Part shown: positions 1 through 7,890 of the stretch, in pieces | How positions within the stretch are numbered: the first letter of the stretch is position 1 | How the letters are laid out: every line of letters starts with the position of its first letter | Virus record (IMG/VR): IMGVR_UViG_3300030328_003952 | Span: 1-21,441 of that record | Reading direction: 5' to 3' (one strand) | Length of the DNA: 21,441 nt | Source of the DNA: a virus | Position numbers and translations under genes: made by a program | Notes under the pieces: generated by a model | The model's input: the letters and a program-made list of their open reading frames with translations, nothing else | What the model was told of the DNA's origin: nothing | Database searches by the model: none

Positions 1-235
1 TAATTGTTTTGTTTGTTAATGTTTGTGTAGCATCAGCTGTTGCTGTTCCATTTAATGCATCTCTAACATTAGTTGCTGAGCTATTATCTAAACTAATAGG
101 TATTTCACTAGCATCTATAGTAAAACTATCTGTAACCTTACTAACATTTTGCACTCCTACAGTTTTTGTAGCGCTATTATTTTGAACAGTTGCTTTTACA
201 TCTACTGGAGTCGTTACCTTTGCTGAAATAGCCAT
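1..235 (-). CDS. Fibre-like virion protein, N-terminal part (cut by window edge)
   Basis: The reading frame is open from the ATG at 235 down to the left edge, giving 78 N-terminal residues (MAISAKVTTPVDVKATV...). The visible part is rich in Thr, Ser, Val and Asn and ends in the motif TQTLTNKTI. That motif recurs in phage tail-fibre and tail-associated proteins, where 'TLTNKTI' repeats are common in the shaft region. The start overlaps the TAA of the upstream Ig-like gene (TAATG), so translation is probably coupled. It lies at the downstream end of the late operon, after the connector genes, where fibre or appendage proteins are expected. The role is inferred from composition, motif and position; length and C-terminal domain are unknown. 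Confidence 0.6.
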   Translation of the reverse strand, partial: MAISAKVTTPVDVKATVQNNSATKTVGVQNVSKVTDSFTIDASEIPISLDNSSATNVRDALNGTATADATQTLTNKTI

Positions 236-579
236 TACCAAATAGGTACCAATCCAGGAGAAACTACAACATCGCCTTGTAATTCTCTTGTTAAAGTTCC
301 ATCACTAGCTTGAGAAACTAATTCCCAAACCCCTTCATAATTATCAGCCAAACTATTTGTTTGGTCATCAGTTAATTTCATTGTTAATGTAGTTGCATTA
401 GTTTTTGTTAATCCACTACCTACTCCTAAAGTAAATGTTGCTGAAGAAGCATAGTCAGGCGCTATAACTACTTTGTAATCATAGTTAGCCGTACTATGAG
501 GTGCTTCAAATGTAATAGTATTTTCAAAATCTGTTTTTTGCATTATTTGTAAATCTTGATATTGTTCTAATTCTATCAT
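235..579 (-). CDS. Small Ig-like virion (tail/baseplate accessory) protein
   Basis: 114 residues with alternating hydrophobic strands and the pattern 'GVWELVSQASDGTLTRELQGDVVVSPGL' spread over residues 83-110. This resembles the short beta-sandwich phage proteins whose C-terminus reads Y-x-L-x-x-x-(S/D)-x-G-x-x-x-R-L-L-x-G-x-V-x-V-S-P (BppU N-terminal-like or head/tail fibre accessory proteins). It probably forms a small Ig-like domain in the virion, on the tail or neck. A good Shine-Dalgarno site (AGGAG) lies about 6 nt before the ATG, and the stop overlaps the next gene's start. The virion role is inferred from fold pattern and neighbours; the exact location in the particle cannot be told. 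Confidence 0.6.
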   Translation of the reverse strand: MIELEQYQDLQIMQKTDFENTITFEAPHSTANYDYKVVIAPDYASSATFTLGVGSGLTKTNATTLTMKLTDDQTNSLADNYEGVWELVSQASDGTLTRELQGDVVVSPGLVPIW

Positions 580-588
580 TTCTTACTC

Positions 589-828
589 CTAATATAAAAG
601 TACTACGTCTGTTGAACTACTTTTTGTTGCACAAATTGGATATGTGTGTCCTTTTAACAAATGAAATGCTACTACAACACCATTTACTGTTAAATTAACG
701 TTTGCTGATGTGCCCGTCATGTGCACTGCTCTACAAGCGTCTTGGTCATTTCCCGTTGCAACTACTGCTTTGATATACGGAGCAACACTTTCTTGTACTG
801 CGTAATCATTAAGTCCTTTATAACCCAT
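589..828 (-). CDS. Small putative virion protein
   Basis: 79 residues, preceded by a clear site AGGAGA about 6 nt before ATG. The N-terminal part is Tyr- and Ala-rich; the second half is beta-prone with 'VNGVVVAFHLLKGHTYPI' followed by 'SSSTDVVLLY'. The layout (beta strand, Gly-rich turn, 'G-x-x-Y/L-P-I', final 'Vxxly') resembles small virion surface or decoration-type proteins found beside fibre genes in environmental phages, but I do not recognise a named family. It sits 12 nt from its upstream neighbour in the late operon. A structural role is inferred from context only. Confidence 0.55.
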   Translation of the reverse strand: MGYKGLNDYAVQESVAPYIKAVVATGNDQDACRAVHMTGTSANVNLTVNGVVVAFHLLKGHTYPICATKSSSTDVVLLY

Positions 829-840
829 TGTTTTCTCCTA

Positions 841-1302
841 TTATTTAACTGCAAAAGTATTCATAGGTCTTGCTATAAACACTTTATTTTTATTACTTTC
901 ATTATCTGCTACTTTTTTATAAAATTCTCGCATATAATACTCTTTTAAATCTATATTTCCTTGCCTTTCTGCTAATTGAGCTTTTACATAACATACAACT
1001 GCCAACGACAATGTTCTATTTAAATTTAAATAAGAAGATTCGTCTGGAGAAGTCTTCTCTGTTAAACTTGAATATGTAGTTGCTGTAGGGTCTTCAATTA
1101 CAAAAGGTTTTGTAATGCAAGTATACTCAATTCTTAATCCTTCTGTAATGTTTTCATCTGGATAAATTAATGGTGAACTATTACCAGATTGAACTCTTCC
1201 ATCGCTATCAACAACACGACTAGAAGTTTTTCTTAACCTATAAAGTTTTAACCTTTTTCCTGAATGTATATATGCAAAGTTTTTATGTGTATCATAACTC
1301 AT
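841..1302 (-). CDS. Putative neck/tail completion protein, unknown family
   Basis: 153 residues. The N-terminus is basic (GKRLKLYRLRKTSSR). The middle holds an acidic beta segment, and the C-terminal half contains a likely amphipathic helix pair (LNRTLSLAVVCYVKAQLAERQGN followed by a KEYYMREFYKKVAD helix). Such 'LxxAVxxYVKAxLAExxGD-xxxxEYYxxEFxKK' helices are typical of small connector or neck-associated proteins in the segment after the adaptor gene. The ATG overlaps the TGA of the upstream adaptor gene (ATGA), with GAGGAT as ribosome site. Function is inferred from position between connector and fibre genes; it could equally be a minor tail protein. Confidence 0.55.
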   Translation of the reverse strand: MSYDTHKNFAYIHSGKRLKLYRLRKTSSRVVDSDGRVQSGNSSPLIYPDENITEGLRIEYTCITKPFVIEDPTATTYSSLTEKTSPDESSYLNLNRTLSLAVVCYVKAQLAERQGNIDLKEYYMREFYKKVADNESNKNKVFIARPMNTFAVK

Positions 1303-1577
1303 GGGTTTGTATCCTCGGTAACTATTGGTTCTGATGATAATCGTCTTATTTGTTTATACTTATCGTCATCATCCGTATCTTTAACACTTATAGTTTTTAT
1401 TGATATTAAATCTGATGGAAGGTCATAATCTCTAGTATTTTTTACAATATTTATTTTTGATACTTTTGTATCTATTTCATTAGAAGATTGCATTTCTGAA
1501 ATAGCGTCTTTTATATAAGCAATTACTAAACTTGTATCACGAGAGTTTGCTCTTTCCATTACTTCTAAAATTTTCAT
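1299..1577 (-). CDS. Putative head-tail adaptor protein
   Basis: 92 residues. It begins with a helix (MERANSRDTSLVIAYIKDA...) followed by beta strands in which 'INIVKNTRDYDLPSDLISI' reads like the 'xYxLPxDlixI' strand of phage head-tail adaptor or stopper subunits (gp6/gp4-like connector proteins). It then has a short Asp-rich turn, DTDDDDKYKQIRRLS. The position directly after the larger connector gene agrees with a ring protein that joins portal and tail. Both ends overlap neighbours by 4 nt (ATGA), so it is translated as part of the same coupled set. Assignment to the adaptor role is an inference from motif and order. Confidence 0.5.
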   Translation of the reverse strand: MKILEVMERANSRDTSLVIAYIKDAISEMQSSNEIDTKVSKINIVKNTRDYDLPSDLISIKTISVKDTDDDDKYKQIRRLSSEPIVTEDTNP

Positions 1578-2653
1578 GATGTTCTTCCTTCGGGTTGTCT
1601 TTGTGCTCTTTGTTGTTCTTCTGGTGCTACAATAGAACCAGTAATAGATTGTAATTCAGCAATTGCTCTTTGATAAAAATTGCTTGCTTTTTGTATTCTT
1701 TGATTAGCTAATCTCATATCTCCATCAGCTACTTGCACTACTGACATAGCCATTTCTGGGTCTTCATCTTGTAACCAATGTATAGCAGACAAACTTGTTT
1801 TGCTTGTAGCATCTGAAGAAGAATATCCTCCTTCAAGTATTTTTTCTGCATCAGATATACTTCCTAATCTTAACATATCTAATGATGCTGCATATAATAA
1901 AGCTACATTTTCATATTCTGTTAATACCCATGAATCGGTATTTTCATCAATAATTGGAGGAGCTGAATAAACAATCACTCCTTTATCTCCTCCTTTATAA
2001 CTAACTCCTGTTGGAGTTCCTCCTACTGGTGTATATACTTGACTAAATGTCAAAGTAGCATTTGTACCACTTGCTGTAGCAGCTGCTGATAATACAAATT
2101 GAGTAGTATTGCTTGGAATAGATTCTATTGTAGCTCCAGATGGTATACCTGAACCACTTACTTTCATTCCAACACTTAAAGCTGTATTGTCGTCTATTCC
2201 CACAGTTGTATTTCCACTTGTAGTATCGCAAGTTGCATCTACTAAACTGCTACCTGCTGGGTCATGTGCATTATAATCAGGGTCTGGTTTAATATATATT
2301 TTACCACTTAATTTATAATATTTAGGAAACATTTTTGTAGGAAAAGTAATACTAGAACTTTCATCTGTTGCATGTATATTTTTAGCAGACATTTCTGCTG
2401 CTATTCTTTTTTTAGTTCCATCAAAACGATATACTGATAATATTTTATCATAAGCTAAACTAGAACCATTTCCAATAATACTTGTTCCAGTACTATTAAA
2501 TCCGTTTATTTCAGTTTCAGATGCTATTGACCATAAAAATCTTTCAGGCAATGATGCTACAATAAATTTTGAACCAGCATTTATATATTCAACTAAAAAT
2601 CTAGATTTAGAAGAGTTTCCAGTTATATTATTTACTTTTTCCCATAATTTCAT
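1574..2653 (-). CDS. Head-tail connector / neck protein with an inserted beta-domain
   Basis: 359 residues. The N-terminal 135 residues and the C-terminal 145 residues are alpha/beta and helical and suit a connector or neck protein; the end contains 'DGDMRLANQRIQKASNFYQRAIAELQ', a long helix. Residues about 136-205 differ: they are Ser/Thr/Gly-rich with 'VGMKVSGSGIPSGATIESI' and 'TQFVLSAAATASGTNATLTFS'. This matches the common phage beta-domain pattern (VGxxVsGtGIpxGttI...itLSxxAta), which often decorates structural proteins. The site AAGGAA lies about 8 nt before the ATG. The gene follows the capsid gene after an 87-nt gap that holds a large hairpin. The connector role is inferred from order and size. 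Confidence 0.55.
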   Translation of the reverse strand: MKLWEKVNNITGNSSKSRFLVEYINAGSKFIVASLPERFLWSIASETEINGFNSTGTSIIGNGSSLAYDKILSVYRFDGTKKRIAAEMSAKNIHATDESSSITFPTKMFPKYYKLSGKIYIKPDPDYNAHDPAGSSLVDATCDTTSGNTTVGIDDNTALSVGMKVSGSGIPSGATIESIPSNTTQFVLSAAATASGTNATLTFSQVYTPVGGTPTGVSYKGGDKGVIVYSAPPIIDENTDSWVLTEYENVALLYAASLDMLRLGSISDAEKILEGGYSSSDATSKTSLSAIHWLQDEDPEMAMSVVQVADGDMRLANQRIQKASNFYQRAIAELQSITGSIVAPEEQQRAQRQPEGRTS

Positions 2654-2674
2654 AATTTTTTCCTTTTTGTAATC

Positions 2675-2718
2675 GGGTCCCCATAGGGAGAAAGGAGGTA
2701 AAGAACCTACAAAGACCC
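2675..2718 (-). promoter_or_regulatory. Strong RNA hairpin with an anti-Shine-Dalgarno loop, after the capsid gene
   Basis: In the leftward transcript, 2718-2706 pairs with 2687-2675 over 13 bp (GGGTCTTTGTAGG with CCTATGGGGACCC), four of them G-U. The loop is 18 nt. In the plus-strand orientation the four G-U positions become C-A or A-C mismatches, so the helix is specific to the late-operon RNA. The loop (2699-2689) reads ACCTCCTTTCT, identical to the 3' end of many bacterial 16S rRNAs. It lies 22 nt after the capsid stop and 21 nt before the connector start. No U-tract follows, so it is not a standard intrinsic terminator. It may be a 3' stabiliser for capsid mRNA, a partial terminator, or a translation-control element. 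Confidence 0.65.
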
Positions 2719-2740
2719 AATGTACAAATTAACTACTGAG

Positions 2741-4333
2741 TTATACCCAAATAGCGTGTGATTCTGGCATCATGTATTCGAAGCCAGCTTCAGTTAGAAT
2801 CATATCGACTCTCTTATCAACACCTGAGTTCTCTAAGTTTTGAACTCCGACATAAATAGAAGTGTCTCTATTAACTCCATTACCAACTAGTGGTCTGTAT
2901 TTAACATTGTTCATGTTAAGTGCTAAGATTTTAACGTGTGAACCATCTAAAGCAATACATCTAGCAACATTCATGCTACCATATACTGTTGTGATAGTTG
3001 TTACGTCTAATCCCATTACTTTTTTACGCCCAGTAACTGCAAGGTCTGCACCAAATAGTGCATGTGATGCAACATTTTCATTACCTGCTGCATTTTGAGT
3101 TACAGTGCTACCAATGCCAAGATTCTGTTTAAAGAATCCTCCTAGTTTATGCAACCAAGTGTAAACTTCAGTACTACATAAGAATACTGTAGCTGCGTCT
3201 TGATTGTATCTTGGGTCTTGGTATCTAGACATGTCTTGTAAGAAATCGTCTATAGTCTTAGCGCTAGTCCAAGAAAATAGGTTTCCATAATTTAAAACAT
3301 AGTCTACTGCACCTTGAGTATGATTAATTGAGTCTTGACTCACTTGTGTACTAAATAGTCCAGCGTGTTCAATATCCCATTTATGTTCAATTAGCTTGTC
3401 TTTCCAAACTCTTGCCCATTCGTTTGGTTCATACTTTAGAGCTGTTGCTCTTGCAGTATTAGTCATACCGAATTGAGTTCTAAAAATTTGAGTTTGTCCA
3501 TAGCCAGTTGAGTATGGATTGTCTTTCCACTCTTCGTTAGTTAGAGAAGAACCTTCTTCGTGAGCATTACCCACTACGTAACTTCTTCTACCTTCTAAGT
3601 CTTCAGCAATATCTAATCCAGCTACTGCACATACGTTAGCATTACTTCTCATAGCCGCATTTTCTAAAGAACCAGTAGGAAATCTTAAAATCTTTCCTTT
3701 AAGTTCAATAATTTCTGCATTAGTAATTGAGCCACCGCCAATGTTAAGTGTTTCATCGTCACCAGATGGTTTAACTTCAGTTACTCTAAATAACATATAG
3801 TCAGTTGGAGCACCGCCATTTGCTGTTGATGTAGTAGGAACTTTAATTACTTGACCTTTTTGGAAAAACTCAGGTCTAGTTGCTACGTCACCAATTTTAA
3901 TTGCGCCAGTAGTTTGTGAATATACATTTTGTAAATTACCTGCAGATTTATAATCTGAAGCAAATATTAATTGTAATTCATTTCCTACGGCGTCAATAGC
4001 AGCATCGCCTGCAAGCTTTTTAAAAGATGCATCGTTTACTACTGTTCCACTTGCTTTTCTGAAACCTACGCAATATGCGTATCTTTTCATAAAGGATTGT
4101 CTTTTTTCTGTGAATTTGAATTGTGGGTCATCCGTTGGTTTTTTAGATAGTGTTGACACTAATCTAAAGAACGGAGTTTGAGCAAGAGACAATTCAGAAA
4201 ATCTCTCACTAAAGTCGTATCTTCTACGTAAATCACCTGTAGACAATGCTACATCATTACGATAGGATTCAGTTAACCCTTCACTGTAACTTCCTAAAAT
4301 AGGACTTGCTACAGGATAGTCTTGTTCAGCCAT
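2741..4333 (-). CDS. Major capsid protein
   Basis: 530 residues. The order portal, scaffold, then this gene with the strongest ribosome site in the late operon (AGGAGGT about 5 nt before ATG) identifies the highly expressed major capsid protein. The N-terminus 'ELSLAQTPFFRLVSTLSKKPTDDPQFKFTEKR' is spread over residues 47-78 and follows the pattern of SU10/DUF5309-like HK97-fold capsid proteins (helix, TPF, then 'x-F-x-W/F'). The central part has long beta-rich stretches, and residues 280-400 carry a conserved-looking 'TQIFRTQFGMTNTARA' region. It should assemble into the icosahedral shell around the scaffold. No cleaved prohead protease gene is visible in the window. A large hairpin follows the stop. 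The exact capsid family is less certain than the role. Confidence 0.88.
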   Translation of the reverse strand: MAEQDYPVASPILGSYSEGLTESYRNDVALSTGDLRRRYDFSERFSELSLAQTPFFRLVSTLSKKPTDDPQFKFTEKRQSFMKRYAYCVGFRKASGTVVNDASFKKLAGDAAIDAVGNELQLIFASDYKSAGNLQNVYSQTTGAIKIGDVATRPEFFQKGQVIKVPTTSTANGGAPTDYMLFRVTEVKPSGDDETLNIGGGSITNAEIIELKGKILRFPTGSLENAAMRSNANVCAVAGLDIAEDLEGRRSYVVGNAHEEGSSLTNEEWKDNPYSTGYGQTQIFRTQFGMTNTARATALKYEPNEWARVWKDKLIEHKWDIEHAGLFSTQVSQDSINHTQGAVDYVLNYGNLFSWTSAKTIDDFLQDMSRYQDPRYNQDAATVFLCSTEVYTWLHKLGGFFKQNLGIGSTVTQNAAGNENVASHALFGADLAVTGRKKVMGLDVTTITTVYGSMNVARCIALDGSHVKILALNMNNVKYRPLVGNGVNRDTSIYVGVQNLENSGVDKRVDMILTEAGFEYMMPESHAIWV

Positions 4334-4362
4334 GTTAACCTCCTAAGGGTTTATGGGTTTGT

Positions 4363-5229
4363 TTACATTAACTTATCTAACCCAGCTCCTTGAGATAACA
4401 ACTTGTCAAATACGGCATCATCTAATGATTTATCTTCTACTTGTGTATTCCCAGCAGATGCAACACTTGTTGGCATTTGTCTAACATTTTTCATTTGTTG
4501 TATTACTTCATTTCTAGTGTTATTAGCTACAACTTTGTCTCTATTTCCTCTATTTTTCAAATAATAAACATCTTCTAATGTTAACTTATGCGATTTTGCA
4601 TAATCCATTAAATCTTCATAATCTTCTTCGGAAACATCGTATTTAGCTTTAAAATTACTTTCCTCAGAAGCTTTACGAGATTGCATAGATTGTTGTTTTG
4701 CAAAATCACCCAATCTTCGTTGCACTACTCCATCTACTGTTGCATTAAACAACTTAGCAGATTGAGAAGCAGGGTCTGACATAGCTTCATCATAATCAAA
4801 CATGAAATCTTCGTCTAATCCTAGTTGCTCTTTTACACTCTTAGGTGCCGAGCCGCCGCCCTCAAAATAGCCTCTCACATGAGATACTAAATTAGGGTCT
4901 TCTTTCATTGCATTTAGTAAAGGCATATAAGGTTCTAAATCGTTTAAACGAGTGTTAAGTCGTTTAGCTTCACGAGAAGAATCCGAATATCTCTTTTCTA
5001 AATTAGCTACATCCATTTCTGGTTGAGCTTGTTGCTCTTGAACAGGTTCTTGTTGAGGAACTTGCTCTTGTTGAGCTTGAATTGGCTGGTCTAGTGTTTC
5101 ACCCATAACTTGTTTATCAAGCTGAGAAAAAAAATCTTCAGCCACAGTATCATCCTGTGGGGTTACTGAATTTTCTGCTTTAACAGCATCATCTTCTAGT
5201 AAGTTGTCCGTTGTATTATTTGCATTCAT
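4363..5229 (-). CDS. Capsid scaffolding protein
   Basis: 288 residues, strongly acidic and hydrophilic, located directly between portal and major capsid genes. Residues 1-45 are Asp/Glu/Asn-rich. Residues about 47-72 are a Gln/Pro low-complexity tract (QAQQEQVPQQEPVQEQQ). Residues 74-100 form a likely coiled coil, and helices with mixed charge fill the rest. The C-terminus (DDAVFDKLLSQGAGLDKLM) is an amphipathic helix, the sort of tail that scaffold proteins use to contact capsid subunits. Known tailed-phage scaffolds share this placement, composition and lack of a conserved sequence. The site AAGGAG stands 7 nt before the ATG. Confidence rests on order and composition rather than a sequence motif. 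Confidence 0.82.
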   Translation of the reverse strand: MNANNTTDNLLEDDAVKAENSVTPQDDTVAEDFFSQLDKQVMGETLDQPIQAQQEQVPQQEPVQEQQAQPEMDVANLEKRYSDSSREAKRLNTRLNDLEPYMPLLNAMKEDPNLVSHVRGYFEGGGSAPKSVKEQLGLDEDFMFDYDEAMSDPASQSAKLFNATVDGVVQRRLGDFAKQQSMQSRKASEESNFKAKYDVSEEDYEDLMDYAKSHKLTLEDVYYLKNRGNRDKVVANNTRNEVIQQMKNVRQMPTSVASAGNTQVEDKSLDDAVFDKLLSQGAGLDKLM

Positions 5230-5273
5230 ACTGTACTCCTTTTAATTTACAGTTATTTTTTTAATTTATCAAC

Positions 5274-7496
5274 CTATTCTTTTGGTTGAATTTTTTCCTT
5301 ACTTTCTTCATACAAATCATTTAATTTGCTTTGTAATATTTTTTGCTCTTGTTGCGTTTCCATAACAGCTTTTGTTGTTCTAATTGAGCCTTGTGTAATT
5401 TTATCTTTAATTCCAGCTTGAACTAATTGTCTTTCTAAAGTTTCAATAGTTCCTTCTCTATCTTTCATAGTTTCTTGCATGCTAGATAACTGAGATTGTA
5501 ATTGACTATAAACACTTTTTCTTTCCATTAATTGTTTTTTGTTTCTTATATCTGTTTGTTCAATCATTGCTACATCGTCAATTAAACCAGCTTGATACCA
5601 TCTAAAGTATTCATCTAGTAATGCCCAACGATTTACGGGTTGGGTAGAACCAGCTACTATTCTAATATCATATTTTGCTGATTGATAATCATTATATCTA
5701 CTAATAACATTACCAAAATCATTATAAATAGGTATATTAATTGAAACTTCATTTACTTCACCTTCTGTTGCTCCTGCTTCTGGTTGAACAATTCTAAATA
5801 CTTTTTGTGAACTATAAGTAAATTGTGCTAAAACTTTAAAAACTTTACCTACTTGCTCTAAAGCAGGTTCTACTATATTATTAATCCATTGTCTAATTCT
5901 TCTAGTACCATATTCATCCATTGCTAATAAACCACGATAAGTTTCTGTGCTTGGTTGTCCTATTCCTTGCATACTAGAAGAAATACCGCTAATATATTCT
6001 ATATCTTGCTTTCCAGTTTGTGTTACATTGAAAAATGCATTATTAATAGGAGCTGGTTGTATTGCATTCGGCATATCAAAACCTTGTCTATATTTAAGCA
6101 TTGCTCCTGGAGAACTTGAATATTTTTCCCACTCTTCTTCATCAACACTTCCCTCAGTATATAGCCATCTAAGATTAGAAGCTAAATTTGCATTATGTAA
6201 CATAATTTGATGAGCTTTATTAATTTCTCTTTGTTTTCCAATCATAGGAGTTACAGCTCCTACTGGATATGGTGTTCCAGTATGAGTATAAGGTATCGGT
6301 ATGATAGGATAATCCTCTATTGGCAATATTGCTTCATATAAATACATATCACCTACCGAAGCACACATCTTAATTTGTGTTTTAAAAAAATCTACATATT
6401 CTACAACTAGTTTAGAAAAACTATCAATTTTCATAGATTCATCGAAACGTTTTTTCTCCATTACTTGTTGAACAACTCTAGTTTGAAGTTCTGTTAATTC
6501 TGCTTCAATAACTGCTTTTTGTTCAGATATTTTAGCTTCTATTTCTTTCATTAAATTTTGTATTTCTAAATCTCTTCTTTCTGGAAGTATTTCTTCTGCT
6601 TCTACTAATTTATCTAGCTCTAATTGCTTTTCTTTTAATTGTACATTTAAAGTATCTTCCAATGACTTTGATTGCTCTTCTGCTTGTTGTTTTATCTGAG
6701 CAATTTCTTCAGAAGTAGGAGGTTGTTGCATAAATACATTAACAAAAGCTATTTTTTCCTTAGTATATACTTCATAGAAATCAAGAAGCTCATCTTGCTC
6801 TCCTTCTAGTGTATATGCTTCGTATTCTACATCTCCAGGTTGTATTGTTTCTGAATTATGTATATCTCTAAAAGAATATTGCTTACTTGAAACGTTTCCA
6901 CTTGCTCTAATAATTTTTCTTTTATATTGAGGAAATAATTTTATTAAAGATGATTTTGATAAATTCTTTTGAACAATAATATAATTTGCATCTCTAAATA
7001 AAAAATCACGACTCATAGGGTCTATATACATATCATAAGGGTCGATACTATCATAGATAACTTCTCCAGCACCATTATCTGCATTAGAATCTACATCAAT
7101 TCTAAAAAATCCTATTCCCTTAACAAGAGCATCTTGTATAACAGATGAAAATACACTTTTTCCATCTGATAAATGCCAACAATATTCTGATACTGCACTA
7201 TGAACATTCGCAATATCAATATCGCTTCCTTCGGCACCAACCGCTTGCCATTTAGGATTTTTAGCTGTAACAAAAAACTTCATAATATCTACAGCTGGAG
7301 TTATACGATTTATAGTAAAATCTGGCATTCCAGATTCTTGTAAATTCTCTTTTTCTTCAGCGCTTAATTGGTCATTTAAATAAAAATCCATACTTTGCTG
7401 AGAATCAGTAAACCATTTTTTTCTATAATAGTTATTAGCTTTTTTAAAAAGCTGTCTATTAATTTCTGCTTTATTTTTTCTTCCTTTTTTTGCCAT
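5274..7496 (-). CDS. Portal protein (P22-like) with a coiled-coil insertion
   Basis: 740 residues. The segment 'INRITPAVDIMKFFVTAKNPKWQAVG' (residues 62-87, split by conserved Asn/Pro/Trp) and 'SIDPYDMYIDP' (about 150-160) are typical of P22-type portal subunits, which form the dodecameric ring for DNA entry. Residues about 262-348 are an uninterrupted Gln/Glu/Lys-rich coiled coil (KQQAEEQSKSLEDTLNVQ..., VIEAELTELQTRVVQQVMEK) placed between 'YEVYTKEKIAFVNVFM' and 'LVVEYVDFFKTQIKM', so it interrupts the domain that usually carries these two strands. The C-terminal 80 residues are a second coiled coil ending in charged residues. The site AAGGGAT lies 6 nt before ATG, just after the endolysin stop. 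Confidence 0.88.
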   Translation of the reverse strand: MAKKGRKNKAEINRQLFKKANNYYRKKWFTDSQQSMDFYLNDQLSAEEKENLQESGMPDFTINRITPAVDIMKFFVTAKNPKWQAVGAEGSDIDIANVHSAVSEYCWHLSDGKSVFSSVIQDALVKGIGFFRIDVDSNADNGAGEVIYDSIDPYDMYIDPMSRDFLFRDANYIIVQKNLSKSSLIKLFPQYKRKIIRASGNVSSKQYSFRDIHNSETIQPGDVEYEAYTLEGEQDELLDFYEVYTKEKIAFVNVFMQQPPTSEEIAQIKQQAEEQSKSLEDTLNVQLKEKQLELDKLVEAEEILPERRDLEIQNLMKEIEAKISEQKAVIEAELTELQTRVVQQVMEKKRFDESMKIDSFSKLVVEYVDFFKTQIKMCASVGDMYLYEAILPIEDYPIIPIPYTHTGTPYPVGAVTPMIGKQREINKAHQIMLHNANLASNLRWLYTEGSVDEEEWEKYSSSPGAMLKYRQGFDMPNAIQPAPINNAFFNVTQTGKQDIEYISGISSSMQGIGQPSTETYRGLLAMDEYGTRRIRQWINNIVEPALEQVGKVFKVLAQFTYSSQKVFRIVQPEAGATEGEVNEVSINIPIYNDFGNVISRYNDYQSAKYDIRIVAGSTQPVNRWALLDEYFRWYQAGLIDDVAMIEQTDIRNKKQLMERKSVYSQLQSQLSSMQETMKDREGTIETLERQLVQAGIKDKITQGSIRTTKAVMETQQEQKILQSKLNDLYEESKEKIQPKE

Positions 7497-7497
7497 A

Positions 7498-7890
7498 TTA
7501 ATCCCTTATTTCAAAATGTGGTAAATCATCAAAATTATTATTTTTTAAATTTGTATCTCTGTCCCAATCTCCACCCCAACGAATAGTAAGTCCCATCGAA
7601 GCTGCAATACCCATAACAAATCCAGCAAAATATGTAAATCGTTCTCTATCTTCCCAGTCTACTGGATAAGGAGCAACATCTACAGCCAATGAAGGATATT
7701 TGTTATGATTTCCTTTTGGATATTTTAATTTACTAAATCCTTCTTCAAATAACTTGTTCTGTTCTTTTTCGCCACGATGACCTTGCAAAACAGTACAATC
7801 AAAATCTTCTACTACTTTTTCAAATAGTTCTACTAATCTTGGGTCGCAAGTATTTAATCTTTCTTGTGATTTTTTTCCAAAACTTGGCAT
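7498..7890 (-). CDS. Endolysin, M15-family L-alanyl-D-glutamate peptidase
   Basis: 130 residues, the size of a single M15C/VanY-like endopeptidase domain with no binding domain. Visible zinc ligands fit the family: H62 and D71 in 'GNHNKYPSLAVDVAPYP' and H125 in 'DDLPHFEIRD', with D122 a candidate general acid/base. R39 in 'LQGHRG' and 'RWGGDWD' (104-110) are also conserved positions in T5-type and Listeria phage endopeptidases. It would cut the L-Ala-D-Glu (or similar) bond of the peptidoglycan stem peptide at lysis. Its ATG overlaps the TAA of the preceding peptidoglycan-binding-like gene, and a holin candidate sits two genes upstream, giving a lysis cassette placed inside the packaging/head genes. 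Confidence 0.88.
   Translation of the reverse strand: MPSFGKKSQERLNTCDPRLVELFEKVVEDFDCTVLQGHRGEKEQNKLFEEGFSKLKYPKGNHNKYPSLAVDVAPYPVDWEDRERFTYFAGFVMGIAASMGLTIRWGGDWDRDTNLKNNNFDDLPHFEIRD

Noticed and set aside
841-948. Rightward open frame covering 721-948
   Set aside because: It lies opposite two leftward virion genes with good ribosome sites, has no start signal of its own, and its protein is a Phe/Cys/Ile-rich shadow.
2043-2231. Leftward open frame of 62 codons inside the connector gene
   Set aside because: It is another frame of the inserted beta-domain region, Tyr/Trp/Asn-rich with no ribosome site.
2689-2762. AGAAAGGAGGT on the plus strand as a Shine-Dalgarno site for a rightward mini-gene
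   Set aside because: The nearest ATG (2720) is about 20 nt away and gives only 13 codons. The hairpin's G-U pairs indicate the leftward RNA is the functional strand.
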